From assembly GCA_947471745.1 (NCBI GenBank), contig CANJKZ010000724.1, positions 62,001-126,000 on the forward strand: DNA of 64,000 nucleotides, written 5' to 3'. The DNA is from Closterium sp. Naga37s-1. Lineage: Eukaryota > Streptophyta > Zygnematophyceae > Desmidiales > Closteriaceae. A model generated the notes under the pieces. That model saw nothing but the letters and a program-made list of their open reading frames with translations, ran no database searches and had not been told where the DNA came from. Made by a program: the position numbers and the translations under genes. This document shows positions 14,901-29,600 of the stretch, piece by piece (the stretch's first letter is position 1; each line of letters begins with the position of its first letter).

Positions 14901-16481
14901 TTACTTTGGGTACCAACCGTATGGGTAAGTAACGCACTTACTCTCGGTACCAACCAGATGGTTAAGTAACGCACTTACACTCGGTACCAACTATATGGTT
15001 AAGTAACGCATTTACTATCGATACCAACCATATGGGTAAGTAACGCATTTACTCTCGGTACCAACCATATGGGTAAGTAACGCACTTACTCTCGGTACCA
15101 ACCATATGGGTAAAAAGCACAATTACTCTCGGTACCAACCATATGGGTAAGTAACGCACTTATTCTCGGTACCAACCATATGGATAGTAACGCACTTACT
15201 CTCGGTACCAACCATATGGGTAAGTAACACACTTACTCTTGGTACCAACCATATGGGTAAGTAACGCACTTACTCTCGGTACCAACCATATCGGTAAGTA
15301 ACGCACTGTCTCTCGGTACCAACCATATGGGTAAGTAGTACTTACTCTCAGTACCAACCATATCGGTAAGTAACGCACTTACTCTTGGTACCAACCATAT
15401 GGGTAAGTAACGCACTTACTCTGGGTACCAACCATATGGGTAAGTAACGCACTTACTCTTGGTACCAACCATATTGGTAAGTATCGCACATATTCTTGGT
15501 ACCAACCATATGGGTAAGTAACGCACTTACCTTCGGTACCAACCAGATGGGTAAGTAGCACTTACTCTCGGTACCAACCATATGGGTAAGTAACGTACTT
15601 ACTCTCGGTACCAACCATATCGGTAAGTAACGCACTTACTCTCGGTACCAACCATATGGGTAAGTAACGCACTTAGTCTCGGTACCAACTATAGGGGTAA
15701 GTAACGCACTTTCTCTCGGTACCAACCATATGGCTAAGTAACGTCCTTACTCTCGGGACCAACCATATGGGTAAGTAACACACTTACTTTCGGTACTAAC
15801 TATATGGCTAACTAACGCACTTACTGTGGGTACCAACCATATGAGTACGTAACGCACTTACTCTCGGTACCAACCATATGGGTAAGTAACGCACTTACTC
15901 TCGGTACCAACCATATGGGTAAGTAGTACTTACTCTCGGTACCAACCATATGGGTAAGTAACGCACTTACTCTCAGTACCAACCATATGGGCAGGAAACC
16001 CGCTTACTCTCGGTACCAACCATATGAGTAAGTAACGGACTTACTCTCGGTACCAACCATATGCTTAAGTAACGCACTTAGTATCGATACCAACCATATG
16101 GGTAAGTAACGCACTTACTCTAGGTACCAACGATATGGCTTAGAAACGCACTTACTCTCGGTACCAACCATATGGGTAAGTAATGCACTTTCTCTCAATA
16201 CCAACCATATGGGTAAGTAACGTCCTTACTCTCGGTACCAACCATATGGGTAAGTAACGCACTTACTCTGGGTACCAACCATATGGGTAAGTAACGCACT
16301 TACTCTTGGTACCAACCATATGGGTAAGTAACGTACTTACTTTGGGTACCAACCGTATGGGTAAGTAACGCACTTACTCTCGGTACCAACCAGATGGTTA
16401 AGTAACGCACTTACACTCGGTACCAACTATATGGTTAAGTAACGCACTTACTATCGATACCAACCATATGGGTAAGTAACG
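8941..16481. repeat. Segmental duplication, copy 1 (~7.5 kb)
   Basis: This is copy 1 of a large tandem duplication. Its first ~450 bp (8944-9390) recur at 16485-16930 with offset 7,541 bp. From ~10860 to ~16540 it recurs at ~16952-22634 with offset 6,092-6,093 bp. The change of offset means ~1.45 kb around 9.4-10.86 kb is absent from copy 2. Matching includes rare markers such as CGACCATACAG, GGGACCAACC and a truncated CATCCACCATAG unit. A local 223-bp duplication (about 9160 and 9383) lies inside the part missing from copy 2. Confidence 0.87.
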
Positions 16482-19400
16482 CATTTACTCTCGGTACCAA
16501 CCATATGGGTAAGTAACGCACTTACTCTCGGTACCAACCATATGGATAAGTAACGCGCTTACTCTTGGTACCAACCATATGGGTGAGTAACGCACATACT
16601 GTTCATACCAACTATATGGATAAGTAACGCAATTACTCTTGGTACCAACCATATGGGTAAGTAACGCACATATTCTTGGTACCAACCATATGGGTAAGTA
16701 GCACACTTACTCTCGGTACCAACCATATAGGTAAGTAACGCACTTACTCTCGGTACCAACCATATGGCTAAGTAACGCACTTACTGTAGGTACCAACTAT
16801 TTTGGGTAAGTAACGCACTTACTCTTGGTACCGACCATACAGATAAGTAACGCACATATTTTTGGTACCAACCATATGGATAAGTAACGCACTTACCTTC
16901 GGTACCAACCATATGGGTAAGTAGCACACTTACTCTCGGTACCAACCATATGGATAAGTAACGCACATATTCTCGGTACCAACCATATGGATAAGTAACG
17001 CACTTATTCTCGGTACCAACCATATGGGTAACTAACGCACTTATTCTCGGTACCAACCATATGGGTAAGTAACGCACTTACTCTCGGTACCAACCATATG
17101 GGGAAGTAACGCGCTTACTCTTGGCACCAACCATATGGGTGAGTAACGCACTTACTCTTCATACCAACCATATGGGTAAGTAACGCACTTATTCTCGGTA
17201 CCAACCATATGGGTAAGTAACGCACATATTCTTGGTACCAACCATATGGGTAAGTAACGCACATATTCTTGGTACCAACCATATGGGTAAGTAACGCACA
17301 TATTCTTGGTACCAACCATATGGGTAAGTAGCACACTTACTCTCGGTACCAACCATAAAGGTAAGTAACGCACTTACTCTCGGTACCAACCATATCGCTA
17401 AGTAACGCACTTACTGTAGGTACCAACTATTTTGGGTAAGTAACGCACTTAGTCTTGGTACCGACCATACAGATAAGTATCGCACATATTTTTGGTACCA
17501 ACCATATGGATAAGTAACGCACTTATTCTTGGTACCAACCATATGGGTAAGCAACGTACTTACTCTGGGTACCAACCATATGGGTAAGTAACGCACTTAC
17601 TCTCGGTACCAACCAGATGGTTAAGTAACGCACTTACACTCGTTACAAACCATATGGTTAAGTAACACACTTACTCTGGATACCAACCACATCGGTAAGT
17701 AACGCACTTACTCTCGGTACCAACCATATGGGTAAGTAACGCACTTACTCTCGGTACCAACCATATGGGTAAGTAACGCACCTACTCTCGGTACCAACCA
17801 GATGGTTAAGTAACGCACTTACTCTCGGTACCAAGCATATGGGTAAGTAACGCACTTACTCTCGGTACCAACCAGATGGTTAAGCAACGCACTCACTCTC
17901 GATACCAACCATATGGGTAAGTAACGCACTTACTCTCGGTACCACCCATATGGGCAGGAAACCTGCTTAATCTCGGTACCAACCATATGGGTAAGTATTG
18001 CACTCATCCTTGGTACCAACCATTTAGGTAAGTAACGCACTTACCCCGGTACCAACCATATGGGTAAGTAACACACTTTTTATTGGTACCATCCGTATGG
18101 GAACGTAACGCATTTACTCTTGGTCCCAATCATATGGGTAAAAAGCGCACTTAATCGAACCATCCACCATAGTAAGTACCGCTCTTACTCTTGGTACCAA
18201 CCATATGGGTAAATAACGATCTCATCCTTGGTACCAACCATATGGATAAGTAACGCACTTACGTTCGGTACCAACCATATGGGTACGTATCGCACACATC
18301 CTTGGTACCAACCATATGGGTAAGTAACGCACTTACTCTCGGTACCAACCATATGGGGAAGTAACGCGCTTACTCTTGGTACCAACCATATGGGTAAGTA
18401 ACGCACATATTCTTGGTACCAACCATATGGGTAAGTAGCACACTTACTCTCGGTACCAACCATATGGGTAAGTAACGCACCTACTCTCGGTACCAACCAT
18501 ATGGCTAAGTAACGCACTTACTGTGGTACCAACTATATGGGTATGTTACGCACTTACTCTTGGTACCAACCATATAGATAAGTAACGCTTTTATTCTTGG
18601 TACCAACCATATGGGTAAGTAACGCGCTTACTCTTGGTACCAACCATATGGGTGAGTAACGGCGCTTACTCTTGGTACCAACCATATAGATAAGTAACGC
18701 TTTTATTCTTGGTACCAACCATATGGGTAAGTAACGCGCTTACTCTTAGTACCAACCATATGGGTGAGTAACGGCGCTTACTCTTGGTACCAACCATATG
18801 GATGAGTAACGCACTTACTCTTCATACCAACCATATGGGTAAGTAACGCACTTACTCTCGGTACCAACCATACGGATAGTAACGCACTTACTCTCGGTAC
18901 CAACTATATGGGTAAGTAACACACTTACTCTTGGTACCAACCATTTGGGTAAGTAACGCAGTTACTCTGGGTACCAACCATATGGGTAACTAACGCACTT
19001 ACTCTCGGTACCAACCATATGGGGAAGTAACGCGCTTACTCTTGGCACCAACCATATGGGTGAGTAACGCACTTACTCCTCATACCAACCATATGGGTAA
19101 GTAACGCACTTACTCTAGGTACCAACCATATTGGTAAGTAACGCACATATTCTTGGTACCATCCATATGAGTAAGTAGCACCCTTACTCTCGGTACCAAC
19201 CATATGGATAAGTAACGCACTTACTCTCAATACCAACCATATGGAGAAGTAAAGAACTTACCTACGGTACCAACCATATGGATAGTAACGCACTTACTCT
19301 CGGTACCAACCATATGGGTAAGTAACATACATATTCTCGGTACCAACCATATCGGTAAGTAACGCACGTACTCTTGGTACCAACCATATGGGTAAGTAAC

Positions 19401-22400
19401 GCACTTAGTCTCGGTACCAACCATATGGGTAAGTAACGCACTTTCTCTCCATACCAAACATATGGGTAAGTAACGTACATACTCTCGAAACCAACCATAT
19501 CGATAAGTAACGCACTTACTCTCGGTACCAACCATATGGGTAAGTAACGCACTTAGTCTCGGTACCAACCATATCGGTAAGTAACGCACTTTCTCTCGGT
19601 ACCAACCATATGGGTAAGTAACGTCCTTACTCTCAGTACCAACCATATGGGTAAGTAACGCATTTACTCTCGGTACCAACCATATGGGGAAGTAACGCGC
19701 TTACTTTTGGTACCAACCATATCGATGAGTAATGCACTTACTCTTCATACCAACCATATGGGTAAGTAACGCACTTACTCTTGGTACCAACCATATGGGT
19801 AAGTAACGCACATATTCTTGGTACCAACCATATGGGTAAGTAGCACACTTACTCTCGGTACCAACCATATGGGTAAGTAACGCACCTACTCTCGGTACCA
19901 ACCATATGGCTAAGTAACGCACTTACGGTGGGTACCAACTATATGGGTAAGTTACGCACTTACTCTTGGTACCAACCATATAGGTAAGTAACGCTTTTGT
20001 TTTTGGTACCAACCATATGGGTAAGTAGCACACTTACTCTCGATACCAACCATTTGGCTAAGTAACGCAATTACACTCGGTACCAACCATATGGGTAAGT
20101 AACACACTTACTCTTGGTACCAACCATATGGGTAAGTAACGTACTTACTCTGGGTACCAACCATATGGGTAAGTAACGCACTTACTCTGGGTACCAACCA
20201 TATGGGCAAGTAACGCACTTACTCTCGGTACCAACCAGATGGTTAAGTAACGCACTTACACTCGTTAGAAACCATATGGTTAAGTAACGCACTTACTCTA
20301 GATACCAACCATATCGGTAAGTAACGTCCTTACTCTCGGGACCAACCATATGGGTAAGTAACGTCCTTACTCTCGGGACCAACCATATGGGTAAGTAACA
20401 CACTTACTTTCGGTACTAACTATATGGCTAACTAACGCACTTACTGTGGGTACCAACCATATGAGTAAGTAACGCACTTACTCTCGGTACCAACCATATG
20501 GGTAAGTAACGCACTTACTCTCGGTACCAACCATATGGGTAAGTAGTACTTACTCTCGGTACCAACCATATGGGTAAGTAACGCACTTAGTCTCGGTACC
20601 AACCATATGGGCAGGAAACCCGCTTACTCTCGGTACCAACCATATGAGTAAGTAACGGACTTACTCTCGGTACCAACCATATGCTTAAGTAACGCACTTA
20701 GTCTCGATACCAACCATATGGGTAAGTAACGCACTTACTCTAGGTACCAACCATATGGCTTAGAAACACACTTACTCTCGGTACCAACCATATGGGTAAG
20801 TAATGCACTTTCTCTCAATACCAACCATATGGGTAAGTAACGTCCTTACTCTCGGTACCAACCATATGGGTAAGTAACGCACTTACTCTCGGTACCAACC
20901 ATATGGGTAAGTAACGCACTTACTCTGGGTACCAACCATATGGGTAAGTAACGCACTTACTCTTGGTACCAACCATATGGGTAAGTAACGTACTTACTTT
21001 GGGTACCAACCGTATGGGTAAGTAACGCACTTACTCTCGGTACCAACCAGATGGTTAAGTAACGCACTTACACTCGGTACCAACTATATGGTTAAGTAAC
21101 GCATTTACTATCGATACCAACCATATGGGTAAGTAACGCATTTACTCTCGGTACCAACCATATGGGTAAGTAACGCACTTACTCTCGGTACCAACCATAT
21201 GGGTAAAAAGCACAATTACTCTCGGTACCAACCATATGGGTAAGTAACGCACTTGTTCTCGGTACCAACCATATGGATAGTAACGCACTTACTCTCGGTA
21301 CCAACCATATGGGTAAGTAACACACTTACTCTTGGTACCAACCATATGGGTAAGTAACGCACTTACTCTCGGTACCAACCATATCGGTAAGTAACGCACT
21401 GTCTCTCGGTACCAACCATATGGGTAAGTAGTACTTACTCTCAGTACCAACCATATCGGTAAGTAACGCACTTACTCTTGGTACCAACCATATGGGTAAG
21501 TAACGCACTTACTCTGGGTACCAACCATATGGGTAAGTAACGCACTTACTCTTGGTACCAACCATATTGGTAAGTATCGCACATATTCTTGGTACCAACC
21601 ATATGGGTAAGTAACGCACTTACCTTCGGTACCAACCAGATGGGTAAGTAGCACTTACTCTCGGTACCAACCATATGGGTAAGTAACGTACTTACTCTCG
21701 GTACCAACCATATCGGTAAGTAACGCACTTACTCTCGGTACCAACCATATGGGTAAGTAACGCACTTAGTCTCGGTACCAACTATAGGGGTAAGTAACGC
21801 ACTTTCTCTCGGTACCAACCATATGGCTAAGTAACGTCCTTACTCTCGGGACCAACCATATGGGTAAGTAACACACTTACTTTCGGTACTAACTATATGG
21901 CTAACTAACGCACTTACTGTGGGTACCAACCATATGAGTACGTAACGCACTTACTCTCGGTACCAACCATATGGGTAAGTAACGCACTTACTCTCGGTAC
22001 CAACCATATGGGTAAGTAGTACTTACTCTCGGTACCAACCATATGGGTAAGTAACGCACTTACTCTCAGTACCAACCATATGGGCAGGAAACCCGCTTAC
22101 TCTCGGTACCAACCATATGAGTAAGTAACGGACTTACTCTCGGTACCAACCATATGCTTAAGTAACGCACTTAGTCTCGATACCAACCATATGGGTAAGT
22201 AACGCACTTACTCTAGGTACCAACGATATGGCTTAGAAACGCACTTACTCTCGGTACCAACCATATGGGTAAGTAATGCACTTTCTCTCAATACCAACCA
22301 TATGGGTAAGTAACGTCCTTACTCTCGGTACCAACCATATGGGTAAGTAACGCACTTACTCTGGGTACCAACCATATGGGTAAGTAACGCACTTACTCTT

Positions 22401-22634
22401 GGTACCAACCATATGGGTAAGTAACGTACTTACTTTGGGTACCAACCGTATGGGTAAGTAACGCACTTACTCTCGGTACCAACCAGATGGTTAAGTAACG
22501 CACTTACACTCGGTACCAACTATATGGTTAAGTAACGCACTTACTATCGATACCAACCATATGGGTAAGTAACGCATTTACTCTCTGTACCAACCATATG
22601 GGTAAGTAACGCACTTACTCTCGGTACCAACCAT
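16482..22634. repeat. Segmental duplication, copy 2 (~6.15 kb, with internal ~1.45-kb loss)
   Basis: This is copy 2 of the duplication starting at 8941. It begins where copy 1 ends, as expected for a tandem event. It carries the same long series of variant units but lacks the ~9.4-10.86-kb part. Differences from copy 1 are scattered single bases and occasional missing units, for example near 12900 against 19000. Homology ends near 22634: copy 1 continues with a GGATAAG unit at 16540 while this copy continues with GTAAGTAGCACAATTAC. Within both copies a block of ~0.75 kb repeats internally at ~1.47 kb spacing (14281 and 15754 in copy 1). Confidence 0.87.
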
Positions 22635-25600
22635 ATGGGTAAGTAGCACAATTACTCTCGGTACCAACCATATGGGTAAGTAACGCACTTATTCTCGGTA
22701 CCAACCATATGGATAGTAACGCACTTACTCTCGGTACCAACCATATGGGTAAGTAACACACTTACTCTTGGTACCAACCATTTGGGTAAGTAACGCACTT
22801 ACTCTCGGTACCAACCATATAGATAAGTAACGCACTTACTCACGGTACCAACCATATGGATAGTAACGCACTTACTCTTGGTACCAACCATATGGGTAAG
22901 TAACGTACTTACTCTCGGTACCAACCATATCGGTAAGTAACGCACTTAGTCTCGGTACGAACCATATGGGTAAGTAACGCACTTTCTCTCGGTACCAACC
23001 ATATGGGTAAGTAACGTCCTTACTCTCGGTACCAACCATATGGGTAAGTAACGCACTTGCTTTCGGTACCAACCATATGGGTAAGTAACGCACATATTCT
23101 CGGTACCAACCACATGGGTAGGAAACCCGCTTACTCTCGGTACCAACCATATGAGTAAGTAACGCACTTAGTCTGGGTACCAACCATATGGGTAAGTAAC
23201 GCACTTACTCTGAGTACCAACCATATGGGTAAGTAACGCACATACTCTCGGTACCAACCATATGGGAAAGTATCGCGCTTACTCTTGGCACCAACCATAT
23301 GGGTGAGTAACGCACTTACTCTTCATACCAACCATATGGGTAAGTAACGCACTTACTCTAGGTACCAACCATATGGGTAAGTAACGCACATATTCTTGGT
23401 ACCAACCATATGAGTAAGTAGCACACTTACTCTTGGTACCAACCATATGGATAAGTAACGCACTTACTCTCAATACCAACCATATGGAGAAGTAAAGAAC
23501 TTACTCACAGTACCAACCATATGGATAGTAACGCACTTACTCTCGGTACCAACCATATGGGTAAGTAACGTACATACTCTCGGTACCAACCATATCGGTA
23601 AGTAACGCACTTACTCTTGGTACCAACCATATGGGTAAGTAACGCACCTACTCTGGGTACCAACCATATGGGTAAGTAACGCACTTAGTCTCGGTACCAA
23701 CCATATGGGTAAGTAACGCACTTTCTCTCGGTACCAACCATATGGGTAAGTAACGTCCTTACTCTCGGAACCAACCATATGGGTAAGTAACACATTTACT
23801 TTCAGTACCAACCATATAGCTAAGTAACGCACTTACTCTGGGTACCAAACATATGGGTAATTAACGCACTTACTCTCAGTACCAACCATATGGGTAAGTA
23901 ACGCATTTACTCTCGGTACCAACCATATGGGGAAGTAACGCGCTTACTTTTGGTACCAACCATATCGATGAGTAACGCACTTACTCTTCATACCAACCAT
24001 ATGGGTAAGTAACGCACTTACTCTTGGTACCAATCATATGGGTAAGTAACGCACATATTCTTGGTACCAACCATATGGGTAAGTAGCACACTTACTTTCG
24101 ATACCAACCATTTGGCTAAGTAACGCAATTACACTCGGTACCAACCATATAGATAAGTAACGCACTTAGTCACAGTACCAACCATATAGATAGTAACGCA
24201 CTTACTCTCGGTACCAACCATATGGGTAAGTAACGTACTTACTCTGGGTACCAACCATATGGGTAAGTAACGCACTTACTCTGGGTACCAACCATATGGG
24301 TAAGTAACGCACCTACTCTGGGTACCAACCATATGGGTAAATAACGCACTTACTCTCGGTACCAACCAGATGGTTAAGTAACGTACTTACACTCGTTACA
24401 AACCATATGGTTAAGTAACGCACTTACTCTGGATACCAACCATATCGGTAAGTAACGCACTTACTCTCGCAACCAACCATATGGGTAAGTAACGCACCTA
24501 CACTCGGTACCAAGCATATGGGTAAGTAACGCACTTACTCCCGGTACCAACCAGATGGTTAAGTAACGCACTTACTCTCGGTACCAACCATATGGTTAAT
24601 TAACGCACTCACTCTCGATACCAACCATATGGGTAAGTAACGCACTTACTCTCGGTACCAACCATATGGGCAGGAAACCAGCTTAATCTCGGTACCAACC
24701 ATATGGGTAAGTATTGCACTCATCCTTGGTACCAACCATTTAGGTAAGTAACGCACTTACTCTCGGTACCAACCATATGGGTAAGTAACACACTTTTTAT
24801 TGGTACCATCCGTATGGGATCGTAACGCATTTACTCTTGGTCCCAATCATATGGGTAAAAAGCGCACTTACTCGAACCATCCATTTGGGTAAGTACCGCT
24901 CTTACTCTTAGTACCAACCATCTAGATAAGTAATGCACTTACGTTCCGTACCAACCATATGGGTACGTATCGCACACATCCTTTGAACAAACCATATGGG
25001 AAAGTAACGCACTTACTCTCGGTACCAACCATATGGGGAAGTAACGCACTTACTCTTGGCACCAACCATATGGGTGAGTAACGCACTCACTCTTCATACC
25101 AACCATATGGGTAAGTAACGCACTTACTCTAGGTACCAACCATATGGGTAAGTAACGCACATATTCTTGATACCAACCATATGAGTAATAGCACACTTAC
25201 TCTCGGTACCAACCATATGGATAAGTAACGCACTTACTCTCAATACCAACCATATGGAGAAGTAACGAACTTACTCACGGTACCAACCATATGGATAGTA
25301 ACGCACTTACTCTCGGTACCAACCATATGGGTAAGTAACGTACATACTCTCGGTACCAACCATATCGGTAAGTAACGCACTTACTCTCGGTACCAACCAT
25401 ATGGGTAAGTAACGCACTTAGTCTCGGTACCAACCATATGGGTAAGTAACGTCCTTACTCTCGGAACCAACCATATGGATAAGTAACGCATTTACTTTCA
25501 GTACCAACCATATGGCTAAGTAACGCACTTACTCTGGGTACCAACCATATGGGTAATTAACGCACTTACTCTCGGTACCAACCATATGGGTAACTAACGC

Positions 25601-25870
25601 ATTTACTCTCGGTACCAACCATTTGGGGAAGTAACGCGCTTACTCTTGGTACCAACCATATGGATGAGTAAGGCACTTACTCTTCATACCAACCATATGG
25701 GTAAGTAACGCACTTACTCTTGGTACCAACCATATGGGTAAGTAACGCACATATTCTAGGTACCAACCATATGGGTAAGTAGCACACTTACTCTCGATAC
25801 CAACCATATGGCTAAGTAACGCAATTACACTCGGTACCAACCATATGGATAAGTAATGCACTTACTCACG
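22635..25870. repeat. Array domain II tail: satellite related to the 9-14-kb blocks
   Basis: The tract is a continuation of the satellite with units resembling those at 9.7-13.9 kb, for example the runs around 23270-23500 and 25040-25300 that mirror 12940-13160. It includes the C-rich and degenerate units near 24700-24990 (CATCCTTGG and CGAACCATCC types) that also occur near 11900-12080 and 17990-18180. It appears to be an older, more diverged relative of the segmental duplication. No gene is visible. Confidence 0.7.
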
Positions 25871-26639
25871 GTACCAACCATATGGATAGTAACGCACTTG
25901 CTCTCGGTACCAACCATGTGGGCAGGAAACCCGCTTACTCTCGGTACCAACCATATGAGTAAGTAACGCACTTACTCTCGGTACCAACCATATGCTTAAG
26001 TAACGCAGTTACTCTCGATACCAACCATATGGGTAAGTAACGCACATACTCTTAGTACCAACCATATGGCCAAGTAACGCACTTATTCTTGGTACCAACC
26101 ATATAGGTAAGTATCACACATATTCTAGGTACCAACCATATGGGTAAGTAACGCACTTACCTTCGGTACCAACCATATGGGTAACTAACGTAATTACTCT
26201 CGGTACCAACCATATGGGTAAGTAACACACTTACTCTCGGTACCAACCATATGGGCAGGAAACCCGCTTACTCTCGGTACCAACCATATGCTTAAGTAAC
26301 GCACTTACTCTCGATACCAACCATATGGGTAAGTAACGCACTTACTCTTGGTACCAACCATATGGCTAAGTAACGCACATACTCTTGGTACCAACCATAT
26401 GGGTAAGTAACGTACTTACTATCGGTACCAACAATATATAGGTAAGTAACGCACTTCCTCTCGGTACCAACCATATGGGTATGTAACGTACTTACTCTTG
26501 ATACCAACCATATGGGGAAGTAACACACTAATTATTGGTACCATCCATATGGGAACGTAACGCACTTACTCTTCGTCCCAATCATATGGGTAAAAAGCGC
26601 ACTTACCCATCCATATGGGTAAGTAACACTCTTACTCTT

Positions 26640-29600
26640 AGTAGGTAAGTAACGCACTTACTCTCGGTACCAACCATATGGGTAAGTAACGCACTTACTC
26701 TTGGTACCAACCATATGGGTAAGTAACGCACTTACTCGCGGTACCAACCATATGGGTAAGTAACGCACTTACTCTTGGTACCAACCATATGGGTAAGTAA
26801 CGCACTTACTCTCGGTACCAACCCTATGGCTAAGTATCGCACTTACTCGCGGTACCAACCATATGGGTAAGTAAGGCACTTACTCTCGGTACCAACCATA
26901 TGGGTAAGTAACGTACTTACTCTTGGTACCAACCATATGGGTAAGTAACGCACTTACTCTTCATACCAACCATATGGGTAAGTAACGCACTTACTCTTGG
27001 TACCAACCATATAAGTAAGTAACGCACATATTTTTGGTACCAACCATATGGGTAAGTATCGCACATATTCTTGATACCAACCATATGGGTAAGTAACGCA
27101 CTTACTCTCGGTACCAACCTTATGGGTAAGTAACGCACTTACTCTCGGTACCAACCATATGGGTAAGTAACCTATTACTCCCGGTACGAACCATATGGGT
27201 AAGTAACGTACTTACTCTCGGTACCAATCATATGGGTAAGTAACGCAGTTATTCTTCATACCAACCATATGGGTAACTAACGCACTTATTCTAGGTACCA
27301 ACCATATGGGTAAGTAACGCACTTACTCGCGGTACCAACCATATGGGTAAGTAACGCACGTACTCTGGGTACCAACCATATGGGTAAGTATCGCACATAT
27401 TCTTGGTACGAACCATATGGGTAAGTAACGCACTTACTCTCGGTACCAACCATATGGGAACGTAACGCACTTAATCTCGGTACCAACCATATGGGTAAGT
27501 ATCGCACATTTGTTTGGTACCAACCATATGTGGACGTAATGCACTTAACCTCGGTACCAACCATATGGGAAAGTTATGCACTTACACTTGGTACCAACCG
27601 TATGGGTAAGTATCGGACATATTCTTGGTACCAACCATATGGGTAAGCAACGCAATTACTCTCGGTACCAACCATATGGGTAAGTAACGTATTTACTCTC
27701 GGTACCAACCATATGGGTAAGTAACTGACTTACTCTCGGTACCATCCATATCGGTAAGTAACGCACTTACTCACGATACCAACGATATGGGTAAGTCACG
27801 GACTTACTCTCGGTACCAACCATATGGGTAAGTAACGCACTTACTCTCGGTACCAACCATATAGGTAAGTAACGCACTGACTCTTGGTACCAACCATATG
27901 GGGAAGTAACACCCTTATTAATGGTACCATCCATATGGGAACGTAACGCAGTTACTCTTGGTCCCAATCATATGGGGAAGTAATGCACTTACTCTCTGTA
28001 CCAACCATATGGGTAAATATCGCACATATACTTGGTACCAACCATATGGGTAAGTAACGTACTTACTCTCGGTACCAACCATATGGGTAAGTAACGCACT
28101 TACTCTCGGTACCAACCATATGGGTAAGTAACGCACTTACTATCGGTACCCCCCGTATGGGTAACTAACGCACTTACTCTCGGTACCAACCATATGGCTA
28201 AGTAACGCACTTACTCTTGGTACAAACCATATGGGTAAGTAACGTACTTACTCTCGGTACCAACCATATGGGTAAGTAACGCACTTACTCTCGGTACCAT
28301 CCATATGGGTAAGTAACGCACTTCCTCTCGGTACCAACCATATGGGTAAGTAACGCATTTACTCTCGGTACCAACCATATGGGTAAGTAACGCACTTCCT
28401 CTCGGTACCAACCATATGGGTAAGTAACGCACTTACTCTTGGTACCAACCATATGGGGAAGTAACACCCTTATTATTGGTACCATCCATATGGAAACGTA
28501 ACGCAGTTACTCTTGGTCCCAATCTTATGGGGAAGTAATGCACTTACTCTTGGTACCAACCATATGGGTAAATATCGCACAAATACTTGGTCCCAACCAT
28601 ATGGGTAAGTATCGCACATATTCTTGGTACCAACCATATGGGTAAGTAACGCACTTACTCTCGGTACCAACCATATGGGTAAGTAACGCACTTACTCTCG
28701 GTACCAACCATATGGGTAGGTAACAAACTTACTCTTAATACCAACCATATGGGGAAGTAACACAATTATTATTGGTACCATCCATATGGGAACTTTACAC
28801 ACTTACTCTTGGTCCCAATCATATGGATAAAAAGCGCACTTACTTGGACCATCCATATGGGTAAGTAACGCTCTTACTCTCAGTAGGTAAGTAACGCACT
28901 TACTCTCGGTACCAACCATATGGGTAAATAACGCACTTACTCTCGGTACCAACCATATGTGTAAGTATCGCACTCATCCTTTGTACCAACAATGGTTGTA
29001 AGTAACTCACTTATTCTCAGTACCAACCATATGGTTAAGTAACGCACTTACTCTCGGTACCAACCATACGGGTAAGTAACGCACTTACTCTTAGTACCAA
29101 TCATATGGGTTAGTAACGCACCTACTCTCGGTAACAACCATATGGGTAAGTAACTCACTTACTCTCGGTAGCAACCATATCGGTAAGTAACGTACTTACT
29201 CTCGGTACCAACCATATGGGTAAGTAACGCACTTACTCTCGGTACCAATCATATGGGTAAGTAACGTACTTACTCTCGGTACCAACCATATGGGTAAGTA
29301 ACGCACTTACTCTCGGTACCCCCCGTATGGGTAAGTAACGTACTTACTCTCGGTACCAACCATATCGGTAAGTAACGCACTTACTCTCGGTACCAACCAT
29401 GTGGGCAGGAAACCCGCTTACTCTCGGTACCAACCATATGAGTAAGTAACGCACTTACTCTCGGTACCAACCATATGCTTAAGTAACGCAGTTACTCTCG
29501 ATACCAACCATATGGGTAAGTAACGCACTTACTCTTAGTACCAACCATATGGCTAAGTAACGCACTTATTCTTGGTACCAACCATATAGGTAAGTATCAC

